A DNA stretch of 64,000 bases from Dipteris shenzhenensis (GCA_047967505.1 CM106540.1); one strand, 5' to 3'. Positions 1-12,214 are shown, counted from the first letter of the stretch. Notes: generated by a model from the letters alone, not told the origin. Made by a program: numbers and translations.

Positions 1-415
1 AGCACTTCCCTTAAAATTAAAAGTGAGGAAGGCACCCTTAATCTTGGATGAAGGACAGGCAAGTGGATCGATCTTGGGTGAAGGATAGGCAAGCGGATCA
101 AGCAAGGAAGCCTTACTCAAAGAAGGTATGGACGAGGCAAAGCATGACCAGGAGGAGTTACCAAGAGGCATAGATGGTTCTTCAACCATGACCTTACAGA
201 CTCCAGAGCAGCTACTAGTCAGGAACCTAGTAGCCAGGTCCCTACTTACCAAGAACTTGGTCATGAGACTCAGAGCAGCCTACTAGTCAGGTGCTTGGAA
301 CTGAAGAGTAAACTACTGAGGACATTGCTACTGAGACTCCAGTCTTAGAGCAGCCTATTAGTCAGGACCCTGGTAGTCAAGGGCCTGGCATTGAGGACAT
401 TGGTACTGAGTAACA
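1..415 (+). pseudogene. Decayed repeat-rich coding tail, probably transposon-derived
   Basis: A short open stretch ending in TGA/TAA near 412 encodes imperfect repeats of the type ETPxLEQPxSQxPGSQ. Related but frame-broken copies lie just upstream around 205-300. An AATAAA-like signal follows near 472. I do not recognise the family. Position beside a motif array and other transposons suggests the C-terminal tail of a transposon protein; that is inference only. Confidence 0.25.
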
Positions 416-539
416 TGATGGCTAACGGCTTTGTAATCACAAGTTTTGAACTTCTATGTAAAGCAAATATCTAATAAAAAGTTTACTACTTTTTTGATTT
501 CTTTGCTCTCATTATTGTGTATAAAGATTGTTTATGAGG

Positions 540-905
540 GCCATTTTATACTTAAGGGTGTTTTTTAATACCAAGTGTGGTGTATATGTACACTACTTAC
601 ACATAAAAGGATTTATCTACACTACCTTTCTAAGGGCTTTATGTACACGACCTTTCTAAAAGATATGGTCATAAAGGTGTGTGCACACCACTTATACATA
701 AAGGTGTTTATTTACACCACCTTTCTAAGAGAATTGGTCATCTATTATTAGTCATCTATTGATGTTCTTAGGTGATAGTAGCTTAATTCACAAGAAGTTA
801 TGAAGATGTTTATGTAGACCACTTTGTAAGAGATTTTTGTGAAGTTATGAAGATGTTTATGTAGACCACCTTTGTAAGAGATTTGGTTATGCATTGATGT
901 TCTTA
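540..905. repeat. Tandem array of a ~26-37 bp motif
   Basis: Variants of TTTATNTACACNACCTTTCTAAGAG recur at about 611, 636 and 708. A diverged GATGTTTATGTAGACCAC version with TTTGTAAGAGATTT occurs twice in direct repeat at about 806-890. ATTGATGTTCTTAG also appears twice (about 760 and 893). The layout resembles the subterminal repeats of a DNA transposon, but no terminal inverted repeat was found. Confidence 0.45.
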
Positions 906-972
906 GTACTTAATCATTAAATCTTTTGTTTTGAGTTGGCAAATCTAGTTCAGAAAACAACATTACTAGTAT

Positions 973-1044
973 ATTCAAAATTTTTGGACTATTTTTTAGT
1001 CCATTTCTCAAATTGGACTTTACACAAGTCCAAAAATTTTGAAT
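973..1044. repeat. Perfect 18-bp foldback
   Basis: ATTCAAAATTTTTGGACT at 973-990 is exactly complementary to AGTCCAAAAATTTTGAAT at 1027-1044. The 36-nt loop holds a second small palindrome (AGTCCA...TGGACT, 998-1019). It sits precisely where the Copia pol homology to its right stops, so it may mark a recombination or insertion junction. Confidence 0.8.
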
Positions 1045-1059
1045 AGTGTGTTCCTGGTA

Positions 1060-3053
1060 GCATTAGGGACATGCACAAAACAGTCACATCCAAAAACTCT
1101 AAAATGTGCAACTGAAGGTTTCTTACCAGAAAAAGCTTGTAGTGGAGTCATCCCATTCATAGCTTTCGTGTAGCTACGATTCAAGATGTAAACTGCAGTG
1201 TTACATGCTTCAGCTCAGAAAGTCTTTGGCAAATCTTTCCCTTTCATCATACTCCGGCCCATTTCATAGATGACGTGCATCTTGCGTTCTGCTACTCCAT
1301 TTTGCTGTGATGTATGTGGCGAGAGTTTTTGCCTCTTGATTTCGTGACTTTTGCAGTAACTTTCGAATTCAGTTGATATGAACTCTCCACCTCTGTCTGA
1401 TCTCAACTTCTTCACCTTCCTCCCTGTTTCTTTCTCGACCATTACATGCCATTCCTTGAACCTACTAAAAGCCTCATCTTTAGTCTTCAGGAAGTATATC
1501 CATATTCTTCTACTGTAGTCGTCGATCAGTGTCATGAAGTAGTAGGAACCACCCAAAGCTTCTGTCTCCATCTTTCCGCAGGGGTCCGTGTGAATGAGCT
1601 CTAGAGGAGCCTTTGCCCTACTGGCCTCTTTAGGAAAGGGATGCCGATGCTTCTTGCCCATCATGCAAGCTTCACATACATCATTCCACTTTTATGCATC
1701 TTCTTCAAAGAACTAAGGTTTAGATGACCAAACCTCTCATGCCACAGCTTAGTGTTCTTCACATCCGCTCGAGCACTGAAAGTTGAGAGTTCATAAATGT
1801 TGTTGCACCGTGTACCTTTACCAACGACCTTCCCTTGAAGATCCAGAATCTGTGCACCATTCTTATCGAATTGAACTTTGAGGTCCTGATCCATGATCGC
1901 AGAAATGGACAACAAGTTCCTCTTGATATCTAGGACATAAAGAACATAGGACAACTGTTTTACAACTCCATCTGACTTGAGAGCAATTGTACCTTTTCCT
2001 TTTGTTGGACATTTTGCATCATTGCCAACTGCTACCAGGATATCATTCTATACCAGCTGTAGAGAGGTATACCAATCCTTCTGACTAGTCATGTGGTGCG
2101 ATGCACCACTGTCAATGATCCAAGGTTCATCCGCAGGTACATGAACTGCCTTCATGCAAATCTCTTCAATTGCAATGAACAGCTCTATTGGTACTGCCTG
2201 CGCACTATTACTGGACTCTTTCTTTACTCCATTCTTCTCATCTGTAATCTTCTTTCGGCACACATTCTGCTTGTGCCCTGCCTTGTTGCAATAGAAGCAC
2301 TTGATCTTCTTCTTTCTCTTTTTATCATCATAAGAAGATGGGTTACCATAGTCCTTACCCTTACCTTTTTTTGATCCGATCCAGAAAGCCGAATCTTCTC
2401 CAATCCTCATCTTTTGATGCATCTCCTCCTCCAGAAGCATCGCACTGAAATCCTTAAAGTTGAGGGGCGGATTTCTGTTTTGCGTATTCAGCGCTGTAAC
2501 AAGACCGTCGTACTTTGGTGGGAGAATCCGCATGCACCTTCATGCTAGATTCTCATTGGTGATGGTGATGCCAATCGCAGTCATCTGATCGCGCAGATTC
2601 TTCACCCTGGTGATGAACTACTTTGCCGCTTCAGAATCAGACAAGTTCTCGTTCGCGAGTTGAGTCTCCAGATTTTGAATCTACGTCTGATTCATGGTCT
2701 CGTACTGATTTTTCAAGACCGTCCATGCCTCCTCCGCTATGGTGACATGTTGAATTAATGCCATGACAGAATCACTAACACTGCAGACAATAGAACACAT
2801 CGCATCTGCATTTCTTCTTGTCCACGCGAGAATCTTATCTGCAGTTGGTACTATCTGTTGTCCTGCATTGGCTGGATCCAGTCTCGCAACCGGCCTCACG
2901 TCCACCCCAGTAGCAGTGTCCCAAAGCTCATAAGCACTTAGGATGGTCTTCATCTTGAACTTCCAGAGTGGATAGCCAACTTTTCGCTTTCGCCAAACGG
3001 TGGGATTCGCAATCTTGTGGGCTGGGCCATCTCTCACAATCTGCTCACAAACA
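1060..3053 (-). pseudogene. Broken Copia gag-pol (gag, protease, integrase)
   Basis: Read leftwards the fragments follow normal Copia order. 3037-2681 is the gag N-terminal region. 2533-2048 holds a CCHC zinc knuckle (CFYCNKAGHKQNVC) and the protease active site (WIIDSGASHHMT). 1954-1661 is the GAG-pre-integrase domain with its H-H pair (WHERFGHLN). 1664-1215 is the integrase core with IDDYSRR, RSDRGGEF and QQNGVAER, covering the D, D and E catalytic positions. Remnants of the integrase tail (VYILNRSYTKAMNGMTP) run on to about 1060 past a stop codon. The pieces lie in different frames or are separated by stops, so no functional polyprotein is made. Confidence 0.85.
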
Positions 3054-3088
3054 GAAACACACTACCAAATCTTCTTGCTAGAGTCCAG

Positions 3089-3100
3089 GCTCTGATACCA
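3089..3100 (-). other. Primer-binding site of Copia-2
   Basis: On the minus strand the LTR end TTTCTTACA is followed directly by TGGTATCAGAGC, the usual plant Copia site complementary to the 3' end of initiator methionine tRNA. This fixes the inner edge of the LTR at 3101. Confidence 0.85.
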
Positions 3101-3831
3101 TGTAAGAAAATAATACAACGTCTATGCTCAACAGATAATAGACCTCGTACGCAAGAGAGAAAACAAGATAGTATGGAGAATCAAAAATTTGATTACTGTA
3201 GAATTAATACAATAGATGGCGCTGCCTCTCAACCGTGTGCTCCTGTGAAATAAGCTTCGATGATGTGCTGGAAACAATACAAGACTAAGACTGGATGCTA
3301 AGGAATCAGGGTTGCTGTAGCCAATGATGAAATGGGCTTCACGGGCTTGCTCTTATATAGCCACCAATCGTAGTTAGTTAGGCTCAATTGGGTGATTGAC
3401 CCAGTCTGCCCAAAACGATTGATTGGGGGTCGGTCCTAAAATAGGCTACCAACCATACGATAGAACCGGTGTGCAAAACAGAGCAACTAACCTACGGTCT
3501 CCGTTCGGCCTAGAGCCATCCGAGATCATCTGAGGTTCCAAACGGGCCCCACAACCCGAGAGTGGGCTGCCTCGGGAAATGCTTCATCTACCCTCAGTAC
3601 GATCAGTCAAGGGATGCCTTCCCACACTTGCATGTAGCCTAGTTGGTGGTGTGCCAACTCTATCTGAAGCCATCCAGCCATCAAGACACACATGGCCCCC
3701 ATCTGGTGTCCAAACCAAGAACTATTGGATAACTGAGCTACTCAAATGCCTTCTCCTCATATGGGGGGCTTACAAGTAGAGTTAGCTAGTTCCCGCATAG
3801 TTACACGAGAGTGGAGCATTGATATCTAACA
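3101..3831 (-). repeat. 5' LTR of Copia-2 (outer edge inferred)
   Basis: The inner edge is set by the primer-binding site. The outer edge is placed at 3831 because the minus strand reads TGTTAGATATC there, a common Copia LTR start. A TATATAAG box lies at 3352-3359 on the minus strand, suitably placed for an LTR promoter. No second LTR is in the window, so the length (731 bp) is provisional. Confidence 0.5.
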
Positions 3832-3959
3832 AGGGCAAGGGACCTGATTGGTACTAGGTCTCGAGACCAAGTGGAGACCTGTAGGGATGTGAGTGTGCTG
3901 ACTCATCTGCACCTCCTGAGTCAGCACAACATAAGTGACCCTTCCTACTCTTCCTTCCC

Positions 3960-6102
3960 TTACAATGGGCATGCCCAAGTGAAAACCTCTCAGTTGAAGG
4001 GGCTAGAGGGGACGGCTAGCAATATGCAAGAACACTTGCGTGCTATGAATAGGATGTCTTGTTTGTGGCCCCAAGTGCATGCTTCAGGAAAAGTTATCCT
4101 CCCAAAAGCAACATGGATCCTCTCCATGAGAGAGGAGGCAGCAGTCAAGGTGGACATTACCTCTTTTCAAACACCCACAGGGTACATGCATTCTTGAAAG
4201 GAGCACTTTCAAAGGACAATAAGCTTAGTGGGTTCAAGTCCCATGATTGGCACAAGGTCTTACAGGTGTTCTAAGCTATAGGATTAGTGTACCGATAATT
4301 GTGATGCATTAGTGTAATTATGATTATGTTATATTATTGACATGACTTGTTTGTTGCTTTGATAGTTCATCCTACCAATTCCAATAAAAGGGTGCTTACA
4401 AGAAGATGTTAGAAATGCTATATTCAAGATCAGTGGTATTATGAGGTATGCTTACTATCAAATCGCATTGATTGCATTTTCTTCAATTTAAGCTGAATAA
4501 TTTGTAGATTGATTATGAATATATCTTACATGGGCATGTAAAATAGGTGGATATCTCAAAAAGAGTGCTACTTATCGAGCATTGAGAAGGCTAGGGTGGA
4601 TTCCATTGAAGCCATATGCTTGCTTGAGAAGCACTTTCCCTCGAGAATTATGACAACTCAAGTGCACTTTCTTGTGCACATAGTTGATGAGGTGGCCAGT
4701 ACAAATATCGTTCATAGTCGATGGATGTTTTTTCTCGAGCGATTTATGAAAACTTTGAAGGGATTTGTAAGACAAAGAGAAAGACAAGAAGCAAGCATGG
4801 CAAAGGGATGGCTTGTTCAAGAGTCATTAGTATATATCACAGAGTTTCTTGCATCCACGGATCGCGATATGCCGCAGGCTTGGCATAACAAGGATGATGA
4901 TCGCATCGTTGGTGAGGTTCCCCAAGGAAAAGGGATTGAAAGAAAGATGAGCGAAGAGCAAATGGAGAAATTCAATAAGTTTTTTATCCTCAATAGCAAA
5001 GAGATGCAGAAGTGGATTGAGAGATATGAAGTGGCCAAAGCAAAAAGAATAGTTGCAAGGAAGAGATTCAGAGTAATTTACAGGCGATCGCAACCACATC
5101 CACGGGATCTCACCCTTCTCCCCACTCACATGTCACTTGATTGGCTACAATTGGCTCTACGTAAAGCCGAATGCGATGGAGAGACAATAAATGAGCACGA
5201 GTGAGAGTTATCATCTGGATGTATGATGCATTTAAGTTTCTTACCTCTTGACGTAATTAAGTAATTATTTGTGGCAATATATGCTATAAAATAGATGCAT
5301 CTTCATTGTTTTAATGATGCTCTTTTGCAACACAAAAAGTACAGTGCATTATGGTCATATGGATGACATTTTCACATGGAATGCATCAATTGAAAGAGAG
5401 TCATGTATGATTGTGGAGCCATGGCTAACTTCACACAAGATAGCCAAGCAAGTGCTTCGGATACCAATCTTCTCTCCTCACAGTTGGATTATTGTGGAAC
5501 CATATGCGAAATCTATGAAATTGATTTCAGACGAGTTAGTATTTTCATTCTTTGAAAGTGATACATTTGTTCTTCCCAAGCATTGTGAGTAGGTGCATAC
5601 TAATGATTTAATTAATCGAAGCTTTTGTTTTTAAAGATCCATTGATACATGTAATTAAGCATAATTTCATATATATAATTGATGGCATTGGGAACCCATC
5701 TTCAATATAGGTGGTTTTTCATCGGGATCATTTTAATCCAAGATGGTGGTACGTGATACAAGTTGCACCACGAAGTAAGCAAATTTTTGAAGATAGATAT
5801 GTAGATATGGAGATGCCACTACCAATGCCAGATCCAATCGATCCAGTTGGATCTAGCGAAGAAGATGAAGATCACAATATGAGCCAAGAGGAAGATGCAC
5901 ATAATGACATCGTACAGGAGGAAGATGATCACGATATTGAGAAAGAAGATGATCATGATATTGAGGAAGAAGATCACCACACTTTATTGAAGAAGATGAT
6001 CAAGTCTTAGGTGAACGTATGATGCTAGAGTACGATGATGATATAGGAGATCAACTTGGTATAGAGTTAGAGATAGACTTGTTTGATGCATTAGACTTAT
6101 GA
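3960..6102 (+). pseudogene. tnp2-type CACTA transposase, C-terminal exons (CACTA-0)
   Basis: Segments in order: about 3982-4274 is the end of the tnp2 domain (MQEHLRAMNRM, SGFKSHDWHKVLQ); 4583-5204 is a DUF4218-like domain (LEKHFPSRIMTTQVHFLVH, RWMFFLERFMKTLKGFVR); 5314-5592 and 5711-6102 are a DUF4216-like region (WWYVIQVAPRSK) and an acidic Asp/Glu/His-rich tail. The same order occurs in the minus-strand genes of CACTA-A and CACTA-C, where the equivalent motifs are KSHDWHKMLQ and WWHVIPIMPRSK. There is a frameshift near 4190 and another near 6000, and the N-terminal half is missing. In En/Spm elements the tnp2/TNPD-type protein is thought to cut at the element ends. This copy cannot be functional. 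Confidence 0.8.
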
Positions 6103-6284
6103 AGCCGTTGATGTAAATGATCTTCATTGATTTTTTTCATGTCAACTTGGACATGAATATATGAGCTTCAAACTTGATGTACAAGCTCTTGTACTTTTAT
6201 TCTCTCAAAGGATCAAACATGTATGAAAAGGAAAAAAATTTTCATTGGGAAAAACTATCTTTTAAGGTTGGTATGGGAAAAAAC

Positions 6285-6430
6285 ACTCTCTATAAAATGT
6301 TGCTATAGGAAACTGTCTCAGTGTCGCTATATAATGACCATTCACAAGTCTAATAAGTGTCGCTATATAGCGATGCTCTTTAAACATCGCTCTATAGCAA
6401 CACTTGTATGAAGTCGCTATATAGTAATAC
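6285..6430. repeat. Subterminal repeats of CACTA-0
   Basis: Five or more copies of a palindromic motif close to TCGCTATATAGCGA occur in both orientations, for example GTGTCGCTATATAGCGATGC and CATCGCTCTATAGCAACAC. They lie 90-230 bp inside the right terminus, the usual place for TNPA-type binding sites. Open frames across this stretch are by-products of the repeats. Confidence 0.75.
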
Positions 6431-6503
6431 TTAATGAATCCCACTTGTCGATGATTAGCACCCCGTGCACGCTAAACGTCAGTGCTCAAGCATCGGAATA
6501 TGG

Positions 6504-6519
6504 CCCATTTGTAGTAGTG
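6504..6519 (-). repeat. Right terminal inverted repeat of CACTA-0
   Basis: Read on the minus strand from the element edge the sequence is CACTACTACAAATGGG, a textbook CACTA terminus. Confidence 0.8.
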
Positions 6520-7143
6520 CAGATTGGCATCGGACATGGAAGAATCAAGCAAATGATTGTACATGATATGCACAAGAATTGTTATCTTCTTGTTGTACAA
6601 TTGTGCACTTTGTATCTCATCTTGTTCTTGAAATGAATAATTTTCTACAAAATCGATGACAGATACCATATTGTCACGGGGAAAATTTTCAGGCACATTC
6701 TGAACTGCTTATCCTACCAGCTGGCCGTGAAATTGTGAAGCATATATTTTCGGATGGATTGAACCACGTGAGCTACAAGCTCCCTTGGCTGAGTGCTCTT
6801 ATATGACAATAGCCATCTCTTTTTATCAGATCCTTCAACATTGACATTTTCAAATCTCCTCCATTTAAGAGCAACATGGTTTTCTCTCAGTTTTCTTCCC
6901 TCATTTCATTTGGATAGACATTGAATGTTTTCTTCTTCATCTTCAAACTACAATGCTTGCATGCGCCATGAATGCATTCAATCATGTGCCACTCATGGTC
7001 TCCCTTTGGACAAACCATTGGCTCCCATGGAGACCTTAGGCTACAAAACCTACCCTCACTTTCAACACATGATGAGGAGCTAGGTGGCTTGCAGACTGGG
7101 CATTCATTGGGGCATGGGCAATCCCCATGGAGCCATGCTCCAA
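6520..7143 (-). pseudogene. Gene X, 3' fragment (Cys-rich, DFVENY motif)
   Basis: Minus-strand reading gives a Cys-rich block (GDCPCPNECPVCKPP, CPKGDHEWHMIECIHGACKHC) and then a second conserved-looking block (RENHVALKWRRF, YMLHNFTASW, FPRDNMVSVIDFVENYSFQ, NEIQS-like DEIQSAQLYNKK). A frame change near 6890 and a stop near 6715 break it. The frame on the right edge continues across the CACTA-A insertion into 23128-23345, and the left edge is cut by CACTA-0 at 6519. I recall similar Cys-rich plus D-F-x-E-N-Y proteins as repeated hypothetical proteins in seed-free plants, but cannot name the family. It may itself be a DNA-transposon protein; the DFVENY stretch could be a catalytic Asp motif. That is inference. 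Confidence 0.55.
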
Positions 7144-7189
7144 CACAACAACACAAAGCAACTATAGGCATTGCTTTAGTAGAGGAATT

Positions 7190-7385
7190 ACGGGCGTGTC
7201 TACAAGCGCGTCTAACAACTCGTCTATTTGCGTATGTATTAACACATCTATTTGCGCATCTAAATTGAGAAAATACAGGCCCGTCTAACATCGCGTTTAT
7301 CAGCACGTCTATTTGCGCATGTATTAGTGCGTTTATTTGGACGTTTACACTGAGAATCAGACGCACATTTAGACACGTAGATAGA
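7190..7385. repeat. Left subterminal GCGTCTA array of CACTA-A
   Basis: About ten copies of GCGTCTA/GCATCTA/GTGTCTA and their inverses, spaced roughly 12-25 bp, beginning about 45 bp inside the left terminus. They are likely binding sites for the element's TNPA-like protein. Confidence 0.85.
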
Positions 7386-7637
7386 TGCAAACTAGAGAAT
7401 ACAGAAAGTGAGATTTTGGTGTACATCATTGCTTTCCAAACATTGCCCATGATTACCAAAGCACATAATTTTAACAAAAACATCAATGCTTTTTTGCAAG
7501 CCCACATCTACAAGAATTAAGTGAGGTGAGGAGAATGAAACAATATGTAAAATAGTTTTGCCAATATCAATGATGGGGCTACGGTTCAATCTCATCCTCA
7601 ATGAGATCAACCCTTGCCAAAATATCTACTTCAAAAT

Positions 7638-7883
7638 CTCAGGGGGGTCACTCATCATATGTAACCCTATCACGTGAGTTCAACAGAAGGATATTTTTTA
7701 TTTATAAAATTTACAGAAATTAATATACATAAGGGACTATTTAAAATAGTTTTGGAAAAAATTTACAGATTTGTATAGAAAAGGGGCACATTTTATTAAT
7801 GAAAAATTTACAGATAAGGGATTTTAGAAATAGGCCTTGAACGCACGTGGTATAGAGGGTTTATATATAGTGACCCCCCCGAG
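7638..7883 (+). mobile_element. MITE1, 246 bp, hAT-like 8-bp target duplication
   Basis: The ends are CTCAGGGGGGTCACT and the inverse of AGTGACCCCCCCGAG. An 8-bp duplication TTCAAAAT flanks it (7630-7637, 7884-7891). The orthologous position in CACTA-C (46633-46640) has a single TTCAAAAT and no insert. It sits in the last exon of the tnp2 gene and changes its C-terminal reading frame. No coding capacity. Confidence 0.9.
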
Positions 7884-8316
7884 TTCAAAATCCAAACAAG
7901 TGTTTAGATCTACAAATACATTCAACCCACTATTACTTGTGCTACTCATGTGCTCATCGAAATCAGCATCACCAATGGTAGGCTCATCGTCACGGGTAAT
8001 GGCCTCAATATCTGTATCTCCTATCTCATGATCATCCTCCTCTCTCGTATCACGGTCATCATCACGTCCATGGCCATGATCATCCTCCATACACTCCATA
8101 TTAGTAAATGTACTATACATCACTTTGGAACGTGGCATAATAGGTATGACATGCCACCATCTATTATTATCCACCATTGGTTGATAGACAACCTAATTCA
8201 AACACAAATACAATCATGTTATTTTTCTTGCATCAAATATTTAAAAGCGAGTATTTTTATATGTGTGCACAGTACCTGTTCACATTGTTGCGGTAGTACT
8301 AGTGTGTCCTTCCTAC

Positions 8317-8564
8317 CTCGGGGGGGTCACTATGTATAAACCCTCTATACCACGTGCGTTCAAGGCATATTTCTAAAATCCCTTATCTGTGTAAATTCTT
8401 CATTAATAAAATGTACCCCTTTTCTATACAAATCTGTAAATTTTTTCCAAAACTATTTTAAATAGTCCCTTATGTATGTTTATTTCTGTAAATTTTAGAA
8501 ATAAAAAATATCCTTTTGTTGAACTCACGTGATAGGGTTACATATGATGAGTGACCCCCCCGAG
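8317..8564 (-). mobile_element. MITE2, 248 bp, second copy in opposite orientation
   Basis: The ends are CTCGGGGGGGTCACT and its inverse. The 8-bp duplication is CTTCCTAC (8309-8316, 8565-8572). CACTA-C carries the empty site at 47065-47072. Its inverse aligns along its whole length with MITE1, so the two copies form a large inverted pair about 430 bp apart within one transposase gene. Confidence 0.9.
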
Positions 8565-11500
8565 CTTCCTACTTTGCCAAAACTTTGTGGAGTCAATAGT
8601 TACAAAGCCACTTGCATGGCATTTGATTGTTGGATTAGGGCGTCTTTCCACCACGTCCTTAAACCACTTTACATCCAAAACATACACAAAGAAGCATTGA
8701 AAGTCAAGCATAATAATATCTTGGATTATGCCACAATAATCATCCGTGGCTCCATTGGCTCCCTCAAAGCTAGCAATGACGCCGCAATCTTGTGTGTTTC
8801 TCTTATCATCAATCCGTTGTGTTCGAAAATGCTTGCCCTCACACCATATAGCATTGAACATAGTGCACTACACCAAGAAAAAATCAATTAAATAAGCAAT
8901 CTAAATTATTGAAAGCTCCTAACTTATGCATAACATTCTATATACCGACCTTGCTCATGCATCCCCTAGCATACTCCCATTCTTCCATTGTGATATGCAT
9001 CCCCTCGTCTTTCTCTACTTTCTCCATTTCATCAAGTAGCCAATCCACATGAATATCGTTTCGAAGTGCTCTTAGATACTGACGGTATGGCACACAAGAT
9101 CCGTGATGTGTACGAAAGAGGGCCCTTTCTTCTTGTCTTCTTGCCTTTGCATCCTCGTATCTTGTCACCCATCTTTTCATCACATCACTAGTAAGCACGC
9201 AAAAGAGGTTGATACTATTATGCAACTCCGTGTCTATTACTTTGTTGCGTCCTTTCCCTTGAGGCACAATAGAGGTCATCCTTAGGTCTTCATCATCTCT
9301 CCATAGTCGTGGGAGAGAGCTATCCACATCAACAAGAAACTCAAAAATATATACAAGTGACTCTTGTACCAACCAACCCTCGGCCATGTTGCCTTCAGGT
9401 CTTGCATTTTTTCTCACGAAGCCCTTCAAGGTCTTCATGAAGTGCTTGAGGAAGAACAACCATCGTGCATGTATAGTACCGCATATAGCAATCTCATCCA
9501 CCAAATGCACTATAAGATGTAGTTGGCTTGTGAGAATAGAACATGGAAATGTCTCCTCCACTAAACAAACCACCTCCACTGACATAACTCAAGCATTCTT
9601 AAGCATGGTGGGATCTATTTCCTTTGAGCTCACATACCTAGAAATGAAAAAGTACAGCATATTAGCAATATGCATTCAAACTTGCATGGAGCATTGATAC
9701 GCATCATATTTTGTATCATGTAAAGTACCTCACAAGCTTGCCCATCTTGTAAATACAATCTTTCACATCCTTCGATGCACTACGTGAAATGCTAGTAGGT
9801 AGTATGGACTCAACCCACAAGAAGGTGGTTGATTAGTTGCTTATAATTATTCAATCACAAATTTGAAAGGAAAAGGATATTATGCACATAAAATACTTAC
9901 TTGGAGCATCTTGTGCCAATCATGAGATTTCAAGCCATATAATTGCTCTACACCTCTTTTCTTGCTCTTTGTAAAGGCTCCCTTCAAACACCTCATGCAT
10001 CCAATGGGAGTACGAATTGTAGTAATAGCGCGCTTCACTGTCACCATCTCTAGCTTTGATAACATCCACGGTGCATGAGGTAAAAAAACACGCCCATTTG
10101 GTCTCTCTTGTGGCCAAGCTTCATGCATCCTACTTGTGGTACGTAAATCCTCCCTTATGCCTGTGGAATCTTGTGTCCCATTCAAATGCTCCCAAATGGT
10201 AGATGCCACATTCTTGAAGATATGCATGGGATCAAGTAGGTGATTGATCTTGAGGTGGGACCAAATTTATGGTAAACGATAAAAGATGCAGTATCTAAAC
10301 AAAATAAAGTGTTAGTAGGCAATCTTTATTTCCAGCCAATATAGCACACAATAGTTACAAACCCTTACCGGCTCATGCCAAGTTGTGGAGGAGTCATGGA
10401 ACCATCCCAAATTCTCATCCAATCTCCTGTGATGAGTGATTGTGGAAGGACTTCATTCCAAGGGGCAACATATCTAGGATGATCAGGTGGGAGAAATCGA
10501 TGGTGATTCTCATAGATCATGACCTTCTTCAATGCATCTGCCCGTGAGGCAACTAGCGAAGGACCACAAAAAGGACATGCATGGTAACCCGATGTAGTGA
10601 GACCTAAACAATAGCTGCAATTAAGAGTTGAAAGTGGGTTTAGGGTGCCACATCCTTTGCCTATTCATAATTAGAAGTGCAATGCTTACCTGAACACTCA
10701 CCATAGCTTGGGAAGTCATGCATCGTCCACATCAAGACTGCTTTGCAGTTGAAGTCTCGTGACGAGGGAGGCCTGCTCACATCATGCACCTTGATACCTC
10801 TCCAAAGTATCTCTAGCTCATCAATCAAAGGCTCCAAATAAACATCAGGGTTTTTGACTTTATGCTTCCCTGGAATTAGAAGGGACAGCATAACATGTCC
10901 TTTCTTAATAGCCATAGAGGGTGGAAGATTATAATTCACCAATATCACTGGCCATACACTGTAAGACATGCTTTTGAGACCAAACGGGTTCACACCATCC
11001 ATACCCAATCCAAGTCTCAAGCTCCTAGGTTCTTCCTTGAAGCTTGACCATGTGTCTTCAATATGCTTCCACGCAGGAGAGTCCGCGGGAGTTCTCCACT
11101 TGCCATCGGTTGATCGATGGGAGGAATGCCATGATATGAGCTCTGCAATAGATTTGCACTTGAACATATGTTGGATGCGAGGTATTATGGGAAAATGTCG
11201 CAGAACCTTATGAGGCACATCCAAAGTTTTGAGATCTGCTCTCTATATCTTGCCTCTCCACAAGTAGGACACTCTCTTGCATCCTTATGTAGTCCACGAA
11301 ACAAAATGCAATCGTTGACACATGCATGGATGTGCTTGTAATCTAATCCTCCAAGAGAGGTCACATGTTGCCTTGCCATATCTCTTAAGGTCGGTAATTT
11401 ATTCTCCCTTGGAAGCATTTTACATAATAGCCTACACGTGAAGACCATAAATGAGGAAAAGCATTCGAGTAATTGACCCACTAGCATAATTCACCATGTT

Positions 11501-12214
11501 TGCAAAATAGACTTTAAAGCTTACTTGAGTAATGCATTCAAACTTGCATTGCTCCATCCATAGATGGTTTGCAAGTTTAGTAACTCAAGGGAGGCACATA
11601 GAATAGAGAATGTGCACCCCTCAAACAGTGGAGTCGATGTTGCAGTAAAAAGATCATCCTGCTCCATGCTATCATCCCTCCCTTGATGGACATATAAATC
11701 CTGCACCATATCATCAAACACCTCCTCCTCCACGGCTTCATGAGGTAATGGCGGAGGGCTACTATCACCATCACTCCATGCATCCGTAACGGTCCCTCCT
11801 GAAGATCCCACCTCATATCACCGACGCTTCGCCTCCTCACGGCGAGCATAGGGCAACATATTGGGTGTGGCACTGCATCCTGTATCAAATTAAAACGGGA
11901 TCATAACTCAAACATATGAACACCCATAGGTATCTCAATCAACCTTAACTTACAAACCCTTACCCTGTTTACGGTCACATCCCATTATCCATACTTTGAG
12001 ATGTGATTGAGTGTAATCCTACGTGCACGATACATGTTTCCTCGACATCGATCACACATACATTTGATTTTTTGCTCCAACCACATTTCGCGATGGTGGA
12101 TACGGAGGGATTCATCCTCACTGGAGCTACTTGTTGAAGATGAAGACATCCTACAAACAAACAACCCAAAAAAATTTGCTCTTCTTCAAATGTTTAATTT
12201 TAAACTCTATGGCG

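Larger units (their letters stand above)
1046..3831 (-). mobile_element. Truncated Ty1/Copia retrotransposon (Copia-2)
   Basis: A minus-strand Copia element is represented by its 5' LTR (right side), primer-binding site, gag, protease and integrase. Homology stops at about 1046 inside the integrase C-terminal region, so reverse transcriptase, RNase H and the 3' LTR are absent. The coding region is broken by several frameshifts and stops. It is much older than Copia-1. The right boundary at 3831 rests on an LTR-like TGTTAGATATC start read on the minus strand; no matching second LTR is available to confirm it. Confidence 0.7.
3832..6519 (+). mobile_element. CACTA-0: 3' part of an En/Spm transposon
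   Basis: The right end is clear. The plus strand finishes in TTTGTAGTAGTG at 6519, the inverse of the classical CACTACTACAAA terminus. It is preceded by an array of TCGCTATATAGCGA-type motifs. Inside lie the last exons of a tnp2-type transposase. The left part is missing from the window; Copia-2 abuts the transposase fragment and may have inserted into it. The terminus and subterminal motif differ from those of CACTA-A/B/C, so this is a separate family. The right target duplication would be CAG (6520-6522), but its partner is not visible. Confidence 0.75.

Noticed and set aside
6223-6444. Short frames on both strands near the CACTA-0 end
   Set aside because: They cover the TCGCTATATAGCGA subterminal repeats.
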